A DNA stretch of 12,156 nucleotides from Lachnospiraceae bacterium (GCA_016287765.1 JAEEWS010000059.1:1-12156), one strand, 5' to 3'; shown: positions 1-6,792, counted from the stretch's first letter. A program made the numbers and translations. Notes: generated by a model from the sequence alone, not told the origin.

Positions 1-81
1 CTGAAAGAGCAGATAATCGAGTTTATCGTTGCTCTACAGGGGTATCACCAGACTCAACTCGAAGGGATGGATGTTAATTGA
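1..81 (+). CDS. 3' end of an unidentified upstream gene (partial)
   Basis: An open frame runs from the window edge to a TGA at 79-81, giving 26 C-terminal residues that begin LKEQIIEFIVAL and end GMDVN. The peptide looks helical and amphipathic. The stop overlaps the TTG start of the next gene (TTGA), the kind of overlap seen between translationally coupled operon members, which is the main reason to think the frame is real. Too little is visible to assign a family or function; it probably belongs to the same early or nucleotide-metabolism operon. Confidence 0.5.
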   Translation: MKEQIIEFIVALQGYHQTQLEGMDVN

Positions 82-833
82 GAGAGGTTATTGTTACAGG
101 CAGAACGCTTCCCGAGGCATATCATGCGGCGCTTAAAGCGCTGTATGATGCCGGGGAAGTCTGTCCGTGTCCGGATTACAACACAAACCAGAAGGAACTT
201 TCCATGACCTTCTGTGTACTTGAACCCTTAGCGGAGCCAATGATTTCTAAGCTGTCTCTTGCGTCCCCGAGGGAATTGGAACAATATCGTCAGGAAATTC
301 TGGACGGGATTCTGGATTTTGAGATAGAACGCGGCAACTGGGCTTATACATATCATTCCCGCATGGCAGAACAAATTCCTTTCATCCTGTGCGAGCTGCG
401 CCGCAACCCGGACTCGCGCCGTGCGGTGATAGACGTGCGCGATTGGCGGCACGACGCGGCGGAGGGAAATGAAAACCCCGCTTGTTTACAGCATTTACAG
501 TTTTTCATCAGAGACAACAAGCTGCATTTAAAGGTGCTTTTCCGCTCAAACGATGCTTGCAAGGCAGCGTTTATGAATGCTTTCGCCCTTATTATGTTGC
601 AGAAAAGAATAGCAGACGAGCTTGGCGTAAAGGTTGGAACTTACACCCACAGAGCTAATAGTTTTCACTGTTATGAAAAAGATTTTGCAATGCTTGACGG
701 GTATATTCGTCGCATAGAACGAGGAGATGTGACCTTTAATTATGACGGTGATTGGGACGAGCTGATGGAGGATTCCAAAAAAGAAATCGCTTCATTCGTA
801 AAGGAACTGCGTGATAGGGAGGTGAAGTCGTGA
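78..833 (+). CDS. Thymidylate synthase (ThyA) family protein
   Basis: The 251-residue product would methylate dUMP to dTMP with methylene-tetrahydrofolate, or hydroxymethylate a pyrimidine dNMP. Family landmarks are in order: YTYHSR near residues 90-95, the phosphate-binding DSRR at 112-115, the catalytic Cys136 in PAC (usual PPCH, with Leu replacing the His), QF at 141-142, RSND at 156-159, Asn167 at the position that selects uracil over cytosine, and SFHCY at 195-199. It is shorter than bacterial ThyA (about 264 residues). The start is TTG, with GAAGGGA about ten bases upstream, and overlaps the preceding stop; the N-terminus REVIVTGRTLPEAYH fits a full-length start. Its end overlaps the next gene's GTG (GTGA), and dUTPase downstream would supply dUMP. 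The ThyA family is clear. Whether it is a true dTMP synthase or a phage hydroxymethylase cannot be decided by eye. Confidence 0.85.
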   Translation: MREVIVTGRTLPEAYHAALKALYDAGEVCPCPDYNTNQKELSMTFCVLEPLAEPMISKLSLASPRELEQYRQEILDGILDFEIERGNWAYTYHSRMAEQIPFILCELRRNPDSRRAVIDVRDWRHDAAEGNENPACLQHLQFFIRDNKLHLKVLFRSNDACKAAFMNAFALIMLQKRIADELGVKVGTYTHRANSFHCYEKDFAMLDGYIRRIERGDVTFNYDGDWDELMEDSKKEIASFVKELRDREVKS

Positions 834-1390
834 GGCATCTGACTATACTTATCGACATGGATGACGTTCTTCAGGATTTGATCGGAGGCTGGGTAAATGC
901 CTTGAATACAAAATTCGGAACAAACGTCGGCGTCGAAGATATAACCGATTGGAATATTGGGAGCTTTTTCCCTAATGTATCCAAAGGGGAACTGTTCTCG
1001 ACGCTTCGTGACCCTAATTTATGGTACGGCCTGAAAGCGATTCCAAAAGCGCAGGAAACGGTAAAACAGATTATAAAAGACGGGCATACGGTTCGGGTGG
1101 TCACAGCGTCTTATTATGTCGGGCTTCCGGCAAAAATAGAACACTTTCTTTCTCTCTACCCATTCCTGAGTTGGAAAGATATAATCATCGCCTATGATAA
1201 GAGCGTAATCTCCGGCGACGTAATAATAGATGACGGAGTCCATAATCTGAAAACCGCGATTTGTCCACACAAAATGCTTTTTGAGCGCACTCACAATCTC
1301 TCCTATGACGCGGAAGTAAACGGCATAATCCGCGTAAAAAGCTGGGACGAAGTGTATGATATTATTTTAAAAATTGGAGGGGTTAAATGA
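830..1390 (+). CDS. 5'(3')-deoxyribonucleotidase, HAD superfamily (NT5C type)
   Basis: The 186-residue protein is a HAD phosphatase likely to dephosphorylate deoxyribonucleoside monophosphates, tuning the dNMP pool made by its neighbours. Motif I is DMDDV, with nucleophile Asp9 and acid/base Asp11 following a hydrophobic strand. Motif II is the Thr of VVTAS (Thr92). Lys124 and the acidic pair Asp134-Asp135 in DVIIDD supply motifs III and IV. The length fits the short NT5C/phage family. It starts at GTG in a GTGA overlap with the previous gene, preceded by AGGGAGGTGA. Its last codons overlap the nrdD start (ATGA), so the three genes are translationally coupled. It could instead be a broader HAD nucleotidase, but the operon context favours deoxynucleotides. 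Confidence 0.85.
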   Translation: MRHLTILIDMDDVLQDLIGGWVNALNTKFGTNVGVEDITDWNIGSFFPNVSKGELFSTLRDPNLWYGLKAIPKAQETVKQIIKDGHTVRVVTASYYVGLPAKIEHFLSLYPFLSWKDIIIAYDKSVISGDVIIDDGVHNLKTAICPHKMLFERTHNLSYDAEVNGIIRVKSWDEVYDIILKIGGVK

Positions 1391-3117
1391 TTTCACAAAT
1401 CAAAAAAAGAGACGGGCGTATCGAGCCCTTCAACGCAGACAAAATCGTAAATGCAATACTCAAAGCCATGCAGAGAACTGATGAAATCAGAGAGAATGTG
1501 GCTCATGAAATTGCAGAGAGAATCGCAAACAGCTCTGACAGCTCGCAGGTCGTAGATATCGAAGTTATCCAGGATATGGTGGAACGCGAGCTTATGGCGA
1601 GCGATTGTAAAAAAGCGGCGAAGGAATATATCACATACCGGGAAAAGCGCAGCCGGGAGCGTCAGCGCAACACGGCTATCAACAAACGGATAGAGGATAT
1701 ACTTCTTTGCAAAAACGTCCAGAATCAGAACGCCAACGTGGACGAACTTTCTTTCGGCGGCAAAAAGTTCGAGAGCGCAAATGTACTTCATAAGGATATC
1801 GCCCTCAATGTGTTTATCCGTCCCGAAGTAGCGCAGGCTCACAGGGAGTCCCGCATATACATACACGACCTTTCTGAGTACGATATCGGAAGTCACAACT
1901 GCCTGTTCTGTGACCTGCACAGACTTCTGACGAATGGTTTTTCAACAAGAAACGGCGACGTTCGTCCCGCGAACAGTTTTTCCACGGCATGTCAGCTTAT
2001 CGCAGTCATTTTTCAGGTGCAGAGCCAGGTTCAGTTCGGAGGGGTAGCTACGGCTCATATCGATTACGACCTCGCTCCGTTCGTAAAAAAGAGCTTTTAC
2101 AAACATTTTATAGACGGACTTAAATATGTTGAAAACGCCGTTATGCCAGAGAACAGCACTCTTACAAACGAAAGTTCGATTGACAATCCCGAGTATATGA
2201 AGTACCCGAAGGCCTACCAGTATGCGATGGATATGATGGAACGCGAAGGCAAGCAGAGCTGTCAGGGGCTTTATCATAACCTGCTCACTCTCGAAAGTCG
2301 CGCGGGCTCTCAGATACCGTTCACCTCGATTAATTTCGGAACGGACACATCAACAGAAGGACGTATGGTTTCCCGGTGGCTTATGGAGTCAAGCCTTGAC
2401 GGTGTAGGAAAGTACCATAAAACGCCGATTTTCCCGATTTCGATTTTGAAGTATAAAAAGGGCGTGACGGCAAAACCCGGAGACCCGAACTACGACATTA
2501 AGAAGCTTGCTATTAAGTCTTTATGTCATCGTATATATCCGAATATTGTCAACTGCGATTTTTCTCAGAACATAGAAGAGCCCGGAAATCCTGACACGGA
2601 ATCTGCGGCAATGGGATGTAGGACGATGCTGGGATTTGACCGTCATGGACTTGGTTATTCCAAGGTTGGACGCGGCAATGTGTGCCCCACAACGATGAAT
2701 CTGCCGAAAATCGGCATAAAGCACGGCATCTGTCTCGGAGAAAGAGAAGAACCTGATATCGAAGGATTTTGGGATGAACTTGATGAGGTACTCCATCTTA
2801 CGGAAATGTCGCTCGTAGACCGCTTTTACCATATCTGTAATCAGCCAGTTGCTTCCGCAAAGTTTATGTATAACAACGGAACGATAGCAGACGCGGATAA
2901 GGCTATGGCAAAGGGCATTTACGAAGCGATGAAACACGGAACTCTGGCCTTCGGATATATCGGTATAGCTGAAATGTGTCAGGCTCTTTTCGGCAAAGAC
3001 CATTCCGAGGATGAAAAGGTCTGGGAATTTGCGTTGAGCGTAGTTAAACATATTTCCGATTATGCTAAGGAAGCAAGTGAGCGTAATGACCTTAACTTCA
3101 GTTGTTATGCTACCCCT
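1387..3117 (+). CDS. nrdD: Anaerobic ribonucleotide reductase NrdD, exon 1 (codons 1-577)
   Basis: NrdD reduces ribonucleoside triphosphates to dNTPs by glycyl-radical chemistry in the absence of oxygen. Exon 1 carries an N-terminal ATP-cone allosteric domain (about residues 3-95, ISQIKKRDGRIEPFNADKI onward). The barrel follows, with Cys172 and Cys175 in NCLFC, the conserved Cys411 in AMGCR, and NVCPTTMNLPKI just after it. The start ATG overlaps the upstream gene in an ATGA and is preceded by GGAGGGG. The uninterrupted frame runs past residue 577 for 16 unrelated residues to TAA at 3166-3168. That tail is intron sequence: the family pattern CYATP-AENLC resumes at 4153. Spliced with exon 2 it gives 740 residues, a normal length for ATP-cone NrdD. 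Unspliced message would yield a protein with no zinc site or glycyl-radical loop. Confidence 0.96.
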
Positions 3118-4152
3118 GGGTTTTCTGCGGGGGCTTGCACGGTAACGTGTAATGAAAAATCTATCTAACCTTTTAGGGTGTATATTTCACGTTTAGGAGC
3201 CGTAGGAAATGACGGTTAAGAAATATGCTAACAGGGGAGTCACGATAAGTGTAATCCTGTGCTAAATACTATTACTAATATACCAGAAATATTATTGAAA
3301 AGAGGTGATGATATTGGAACTGCCAAAAACAGCGCTTCCGGTAAAAGGATCTATAGATCACTGGGTAGATGTAGACGGAAGCATTTATGCAATAGACCAC
3401 AGAAATGGGCATCATAAACTAATAAAGAAATCGTTATCAGAGGTATATGGATACAAATATGTTGGAATAAAATATAAAAACGAGAAACACAATATATCCA
3501 AAAGAGTACATAGACTTGTTGCTGAGGCTTTTATCCCAAATCCGATGGGTTATACAGTCGTTGGCCATAAAAACAATATAAAAAATGACAATAGGGTGGA
3601 TAATCTGTATTGGACTACGACATCGGAGAACACTCAAAAGGCGTTTGATGATGGTCTTGCAAAAAACGCAAGTGGATTTGAGGATAGTCAAAGTAATCCG
3701 GTTTCTATGTATGAGACCTCAACAAATAGTTTTATAAAAACATATGGAAGTATAAGAGAGGCGGCAAATGAGACTGGTATTAGTTTAAGCACAATATCAA
3801 GACAAGCAAAATATAAAAGACCTGTCAGAAAAAAATACTATTTCAGATTTATTGATGATCCTGATGTCCTCCCTTATAATCCGATAGGAATGTATGCCTA
3901 TGACTCGGACGAAATGGTCGAAAGATTTGAAAGCATTAAACACGCAAGAGATAAAACAGGCGTTGATGTTGATGTTATAAAATATCATTTAGATCATGGA
4001 AAACCAAAACGTAAATTTTCAGATTTCTATTTTAAGGTAATTAGTAATAGTTAAATGTGAACAGACTATCGAAATCTTAGTAAGAAAGTAGAGTAGCGAA
4101 AGCGAAAGGGTAGACTCCGTTGAGAAAACGGATGAAAATATAGTCGAAAATG
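3118..4152 (+). ncRNA. Group I self-splicing intron in nrdD
   Basis: A 1035-nt intervening sequence splits nrdD between CCT (Pro577) and GCA (Ala578). Exon 1 ends in T at 3117 and the intron ends in G at 4152, as group I introns require. The guide at 3121-3133 (TTTTCTGC then GGGGG) pairs with both exons. GGGGG pairs with CCCCT at 3113-3117, with the diagnostic G.U at the splice site (P1), and TTTTCTGC is perfectly complementary to the exon 2 start GCAGAAAA (P10, 8 bp). P2 is a GTAA-loop hairpin near 3136-3154. P7 is GACTAT (4064-4069) with ATAGTC (4140-4145), and P8 is TCCGTT/AACGGA just upstream of the second P7 strand. The reading frame is exact after excision. P3-P6 were not resolved, so the subgroup (possibly IA) is uncertain. 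Confidence 0.93.
3305..4054 (+). CDS. Intron-encoded HNH homing endonuclease with NUMOD repeats
   Basis: The product cuts intronless nrdD alleles so that repair copies the intron into them. Numbered from GTG at 3305 it has 249 residues. An N-terminal segment resembles NUMOD4 (about 17-60). An HNH_3-type core follows: VHRLVAEAFIPNP at 68-80, His88 in VVGHKNN, then NRVDNLYWTT at 96-105 with Asn100. Two NUMOD1-like DNA-binding repeats follow, at about 131-182 (NPVSMYE... ISLSTISRQ) and 192-246 (NPIGMYAYD...). AAAGAGGTG abuts the GTG and sits only a few bases from the ATG at 3308, so the TTG at 3314 (MELPKTALP), about seven bases further on, is the better-spaced start. Codons are noticeably more A/T-rich than in flanking nrdD, consistent with separate mobility. 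The gene lies entirely within the intron, between the 5' structured region and P7. Confidence 0.9.
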   Translation: MMILELPKTALPVKGSIDHWVDVDGSIYAIDHRNGHHKLIKKSLSEVYGYKYVGIKYKNEKHNISKRVHRLVAEAFIPNPMGYTVVGHKNNIKNDNRVDNLYWTTTSENTQKAFDDGLAKNASGFEDSQSNPVSMYETSTNSFIKTYGSIREAANETGISLSTISRQAKYKRPVRKKYYFRFIDDPDVLPYNPIGMYAYDSDEMVERFESIKHARDKTGVDVDVIKYHLDHGKPKRKFSDFYFKVISNS

Positions 4153-4644
4153 GCAGAAAACTTATGCCGCACATACGCCAAAGCGTTAAAGGGTGAATTT
4201 GGCGTAATTCCGAGAGTAACAGACCGCGAATACATAACGAATTCTCACCATGTTCCTGTATGGCAGAAGGTTTCGATTTATAAAAAGCTTCAGCTCGAAG
4301 CTCCCTTCTGTAAATATCCCACCGGCGGCTGCATCACTTATGTTGAGCTTGAAAGCTCTGTTATGCAAAATGAGAAGGCGATAGAGGATATCATAGACTA
4401 TGCGATGTCCCTGGACATCCCGTATCTGGCCTTCAATTTCCCGATTGATACCTGTCTTAAATGCGGCTATCAGGGAGAAATAAACTATAACTGCCCGAAA
4501 TGCGGCAATACGGAAATCCAGCGTTTGCGTCGTGTAACTGGCTACCTTTCGGAAGACTATCGCAACTTTAACGAGGGCAAAATAGCGGAGGTTCTTGACC
4601 GCGTGAAGCATAGCGAATATACCGATTTTACAAAACAGGAGTAA
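4153..4644 (+). CDS. nrdD: Anaerobic ribonucleotide reductase NrdD, exon 2 (codons 578-740)
   Basis: This is the C-terminal 163 residues of NrdD, beginning AENLCRTYAKAL directly after the intron. It contains the family's four-cysteine zinc site (Cys678, Cys681, Cys691 and Cys694 of the spliced protein, in CLKCGYQGEINYNCPKCG). The glycyl-radical loop is RRVTGYL, with radical Gly707 encoded at 4540-4542, 33 residues from the end, as in characterised class III enzymes. An ATG at 4150-4152 is in frame but is formed by the last intron bases and has no ribosome binding site, so it should not be called as a separate gene start. The stop lies two bases before the nrdG start, and AGGAG near the end of the exon serves as the nrdG ribosome binding site. 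Confidence 0.95.
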   Translation, partial: AENLCRTYAKALKGEFGVIPRVTDREYITNSHHVPVWQKVSIYKKLQLEAPFCKYPTGGCITYVELESSVMQNEKAIEDIIDYAMSLDIPYLAFNFPIDTCLKCGYQGEINYNCPKCGNTEIQRLRRVTGYLSEDYRNFNEGKIAEVLDRVKHSEYTDFTKQE

Positions 4645-4646
4645 GA

Positions 4647-5147
4647 ATGAATATAGCCGGAATCAATTTCGAGTCGATTGCTGACGGCGAAGGCGTGAGG
4701 GTTGTGGTCTTCACGAGCGGATGCCTTCATAATTGCAAAGGCTGCCATAACCCCACATCACATTCTTTTACAGCAGGGCGGGAATTTACAGCGGAAATAC
4801 AGGACGAAATCATTGATTATATTCGCAAGACTCCGTTTATCAGCGGAATAACTCTCAGCGGTGGCGATCCGATGTACAGCGCCGCAGAACTGACACCTTT
4901 CGTTCTGCGTGTAAAAAATGAAGCTCCAAACATATCAATCTGGATATACTCAGGCTTCACCTACGAAGAAATAGTATCAGATAATAATATGCTGGAACTT
5001 CTAAAAATATGTGACGTCTTGGTTGACGGTATGTTTGTTTTGGAGCGACGCGATATAACGCTTCCGTACAGAGGCAGTACGAATCAGAGGCTTATAGATA
5101 TAAAAGCCTCGCTTATTAAAAGGGAAATAGTGCCTTATAGCCCGTAA
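4647..5147 (+). CDS. nrdG: Anaerobic ribonucleotide reductase activating protein NrdG
   Basis: NrdG is a radical-SAM iron-sulfur enzyme that cleaves S-adenosylmethionine and abstracts hydrogen from the NrdD glycine (Gly707) to form the radical. The 166-residue length is typical. The cluster motif is C26-LHN-C30-KG-C33, followed by HNPTSH. SGGDP, the SAM-binding GGD-type motif, lies near residues 71-75, and the C-terminal RGSTNQRLID is a NrdG signature. Its ATG lies two bases after the nrdD stop with AGGAG upstream, so it is co-translated with its partner. The early part, INFESIADGEGVRVVVFTSGC, matches the family N-terminus, so the start is secure. No truncation or missing key residue is seen. 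Confidence 0.96.
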   Translation: MNIAGINFESIADGEGVRVVVFTSGCLHNCKGCHNPTSHSFTAGREFTAEIQDEIIDYIRKTPFISGITLSGGDPMYSAAELTPFVLRVKNEAPNISIWIYSGFTYEEIVSDNNMLELLKICDVLVDGMFVLERRDITLPYRGSTNQRLIDIKASLIKREIVPYSP

Positions 5148-5171
5148 ATAATACATAAGGAAGGATGATTT

Positions 5172-5759
5172 ATTATAAAAAATTCGACCCATTCGATGTT
5201 TGTAACAATAGGCGCTTCTAATCACGCGATGGACGAGCGCGAGGAATTTGATTATTACGCAACAGACCCGAAAGCTATTGAGCTGTTGCTTGAAATAGAG
5301 GAATTTTCTCCAAACGTATGGGAATGCGCCTGCGGAGCCGGACACTTGAGTAAGGTTCTGGATAAAAAAGGCTACAATGTAACCTCCACCGATCTCATAA
5401 ATCGCGGATACGGAACTCCCGGCGTAGATTTCCTTAAAAGCGACATATTGTTCGACGGAGATATTATAACAAATCCTCCGTATAAATACGCTAAGGAATT
5501 CGTGGAGCACGCGATAGAGTCCGTAACAAACGGACATAAGGTTGCGATGTTCCTGAGACTACAATTTCTTGAAGGAAAATCCAGAAGAGAATTGTTCGAT
5601 AAATATCCTCCGAAAACAGTATATGTCGCTTCCGGCAGAATTCCCTGCTGTAAGAACGGGGACTTTGACAACTGCAAAAACGGCAGCGCCGCTGCGTATG
5701 CGTGGTTTATTTGGGAAAAGGGATACGCCGGTCTCACGCAGATAAAATGGTTTAACTGA
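5172..5759 (+). CDS. DNA adenine-type methyltransferase, probable non-canonical start
   Basis: This is a class I SAM-dependent methyltransferase likely to methylate adenine N6 in DNA, perhaps to protect phage DNA. The first ATG (5196) gives 187 residues. There the SAM-binding motif is WECACGAGHLS (about 42-52), an acidic strand end STDLI follows (64-68), and the catalytic NPPY is at 93-96. Upstream codons in the same frame, from ATT at 5172, add IKNSTHS, which looks like the family N-terminus preceding GASNH and YYATDP. AAGGA at 5161-5165 lies six bases before this ATT, while 5196 has no ribosome binding site. A rare ATT or ATA start is therefore proposed. The alternatives are the internal ATG, or a one-base shift in the six-A run at 5177-5182 from an ATG at 5165. 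The gene interrupts the nucleotide-metabolism set and may be an accessory insertion. Confidence 0.82.
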   Translation: MIKNSTHSMFVTIGASNHAMDEREEFDYYATDPKAIELLLEIEEFSPNVWECACGAGHLSKVLDKKGYNVTSTDLINRGYGTPGVDFLKSDILFDGDIITNPPYKYAKEFVEHAIESVTNGHKVAMFLRLQFLEGKSRRELFDKYPPKTVYVASGRIPCCKNGDFDNCKNGSAAAYAWFIWEKGYAGLTQIKWFN

Positions 5760-5869
5760 TGAATAATACATACATAGAACTTTTCGGAGACTTCCTCGTG
5801 CTTATATCAATATGTACGATGGGCTTCTTAATATATAAATCCAAAAATAATTTCAGACCAAAGTTTTAA
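5759..5869 (+). CDS. 36-residue single-span membrane peptide
   Basis: A small frame starts at an ATG that overlaps the methyltransferase stop (TGATGA) and ends at TAA 5867-5869, 18 bases before the dUTPase start. The peptide begins MNNTYIELFGDF, has one hydrophobic span (about residues 12-26, LVLISICTMGFLIY), and ends in a basic tail rich in Lys, Asn and Arg. That layout fits a single-pass inner-membrane peptide with a cytoplasmic basic end. Support comes from the coupled start, the tight fit between two genes and the transmembrane pattern; there is no clear independent ribosome binding site. The function is unknown. A chance frame is possible given its size. Confidence 0.55.
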   Translation: MNNTYIELFGDFLVLISICTMGFLIYKSKNNFRPKF

Positions 5870-5887
5870 AGGAGAGATAAAGTAATC

Positions 5888-6316
5888 ATGGAAATTCTCA
5901 TTAAGTATCATAACGACGAACTTAAGAAAATCGAAGCCATTGAGCTCGGCGACTGGATAGACCTTCGCGCTGCGGAAAATGTAAGCCTCAAAAAAGGGGA
6001 GAGCAGGTATATATCCCTCGGCGTTTCGATGAAGCTGCCGGAAGGCTATGAAGCGCACGTCGCGCCGCGCAGTTCGAGCTACAAGACCTGGGGTATTATC
6101 CAGACAAACAGTGTGGCTGTCATTGATAACAGCTACAGCGGGAATAACGACATCTGGAAATATCCCGTACTTGCGACGCGCGATACGGAGATCAAGGTAA
6201 ACGACAGAATATGCCAGTTCCGCATTATCGAGAAAATGCCGAAGATTGAATTCATCGAGGTATCTGAGCTCGAGGGAGAAGATCGCGGAGGCTTCGGCTC
6301 TACTGGAAGCAATTAA
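5888..6316 (+). CDS. dut: Trimeric dUTPase (deoxyuridine triphosphatase)
   Basis: dUTPase hydrolyses dUTP to dUMP and pyrophosphate, keeping uracil out of DNA and feeding the thymidylate-synthase-family enzyme encoded upstream. All five motifs of the trimeric family are present in 142 residues: GDWIDLRA (21-28), [11 protein letters not shown] (60-70), [11 protein letters not shown] (76-86, with catalytic Asp80 and uracil-stacking Tyr83), NDRICQFRI (105-113) and the flexible C-terminal RGGFGSTGS (133-141). The ATG is preceded by AAAGGAGAGA, about ten bases upstream. The motif 3 spelling with NSY and an inserted GNND resembles a version I associate with Firmicute phages. No key residue is missing. 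Confidence 0.95.
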   Translation: MEILIKYHNDELKKIEAIELGDWIDLRAAENVSLKKGESRYISLGVSMKLPEGYEAHVAPRSSSYKTWGIIQTNSVAVIDNSYSGNNDIWKYPVLATRDTEIKVNDRICQFRIIEKMPKIEFIEVSELEGEDRGGFGSTGSN

Positions 6317-6336
6317 GAAAAGAAAGAAGGAATAAA

Positions 6337-6579
6337 ATGCCAAGAGTAAGAGAGCTGGCAAACCCCGTCGCCGAGCGCAGGAGACAAATAGAAAACGACC
6401 TGGCTGAGTTTTGCGGAGCGAGAGCGATTACCACGCGCGAGTTTGCTAAATGGTACGGATGCGAGGAACATGCGGCAGCTCGTATGCTGAAAAACGTAAG
6501 AAAAGTTGGAAAAGGACTACAAGCAAAACGTCTTATAGCTGATATCGCAGCGGAACTTTCAAAAGAAATTCCGGCGTAA
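6337..6579 (+). CDS. Small helical protein, possible helix-turn-helix (unknown)
   Basis: This 80-residue protein is basic at its N-terminus (MPRVRELANPVAERRRQ) and mostly helical. The stretch ITTREFAKWYGCEEHAAARM (about 31-50), followed by a basic segment LKNVRKVGKGLQAKR, could form a winged or simple helix-turn-helix that binds DNA, but no named family is recognised. The start has a good ribosome binding site (GAAAGAAGGAATAAA before ATG), almost identical to that of the integrase. It is the last gene of the + strand operon and ends about 110 bases before the bidirectional terminator, next to the first integrase-type repeat. It might regulate the integration region or act in replication; this is inference only. 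Confidence 0.7.
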   Translation: MPRVRELANPVAERRRQIENDLAEFCGARAITTREFAKWYGCEEHAAARMLKNVRKVGKGLQAKRLIADIAAELSKEIPA

Positions 6580-6587
6580 TGAAAGAA

Positions 6588-6689
6588 TGCTAACGGTAAA
6601 ATTGAGGCTAAAATGTTAGCATTTTCATTAGCATTTTGGCGTTCAAAGGAGCCCAAATGGGCGCAAAATGGTGCTAACACAATGCTAAC
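6588..6689. repeat. Left-arm TGCTAAY heptamers (probable integrase arm sites)
   Basis: Five copies of TGCTAAC/T (or the complement RTTAGCA) occur in about 100 bases: + strand at 6588-6594, 6672-6678 and 6683-6689; - strand at 6615-6621 and 6627-6633. Two pairs are spaced 12 and 11 bases apart, about one DNA helical turn. The - strand form extends to TTAGCATTTT in several copies. They lie left of the tRNA-like core and match the arrangement of arm-type sites bound by the N-terminal domain of tyrosine integrases. The repeats are visible; their role is inferred. Confidence 0.72.
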
Positions 6690-6735
6690 AAAAAAGCCTC
6701 GAAACCGCCGAAACTGGCTGATTTCAAGGCTTTTT
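6690..6735. terminator. Bidirectional intrinsic terminator
   Basis: AAAAAGCCT (6691-6699) is fully complementary to AGGCTTTTT (6727-6735). After one C-A mismatch, GAAA (6701-6704) pairs with TTTC (6722-6725), enclosing a 17-base loop. T-runs follow the stem on both strands (TTTTT on +, TTTTTTG on -). It can stop the + strand nucleotide-metabolism operon and the converging minus-strand transcription from int. It abuts the tRNA-like core, so after integration it could also terminate the host tRNA transcript. Confidence 0.85.
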
Positions 6736-6738
6736 CAG

Positions 6739-6765
6739 TGGCAGCGGAAGAAGGATTCGAACCTT
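6739..6765 (-). other. Probable attP core: tRNA 3'-end remnant
   Basis: Read on the minus strand this stretch gives AAGGTTCGAATCCTT followed by CTTCCGCTGCCA. That is a T-arm with the invariant GGTTCGAATCC, a 7-base acceptor strand, a discriminator G and CCA. No D-arm, anticodon arm or 5' acceptor strand precedes it; the adjoining sequence is A/T-rich. A tRNA 3' end next to an integrase gene is the hallmark of an attP core that recombines with the matching host tRNA gene. The tRNA species cannot be named from this piece alone. Exact core limits need comparison with attB. Confidence 0.8.
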
Positions 6766-6792
6766 ATAATATAACACAAAAAATAGTAGTAA

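Noticed and set aside
3118..3168. Continuation of the nrdD frame to TAA at 3166, as a natural C-terminus or frameshifted gene
   Set aside because: The last 16 residues are unrelated to NrdD and lie in the intron guide and P2 region. The true C-terminus resumes exactly at 4153 after a group I intron.
4150..4644. Separate gene starting at ATG 4150
   Set aside because: The ATG is made of the last three intron bases, has no ribosome binding site, and the encoded protein is plainly the NrdD C-terminal domain.
5001..5537. Minus-strand frame of 178 codons across nrdG and the methyltransferase
   Set aside because: It overlaps two well-supported genes on the other strand, and its translation shows no recognisable domain or start signal.
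5828..6361. Minus-strand frame of 177 codons over dUTPase
   Set aside because: It is antisense to a dUTPase with all five motifs and has no independent support.
6739..6765. A complete tRNA gene
   Set aside because: Only the T-arm and 3' acceptor strand are present. The upstream 50-60 bases have no anticodon arm, D-arm or complementary 5' acceptor strand.
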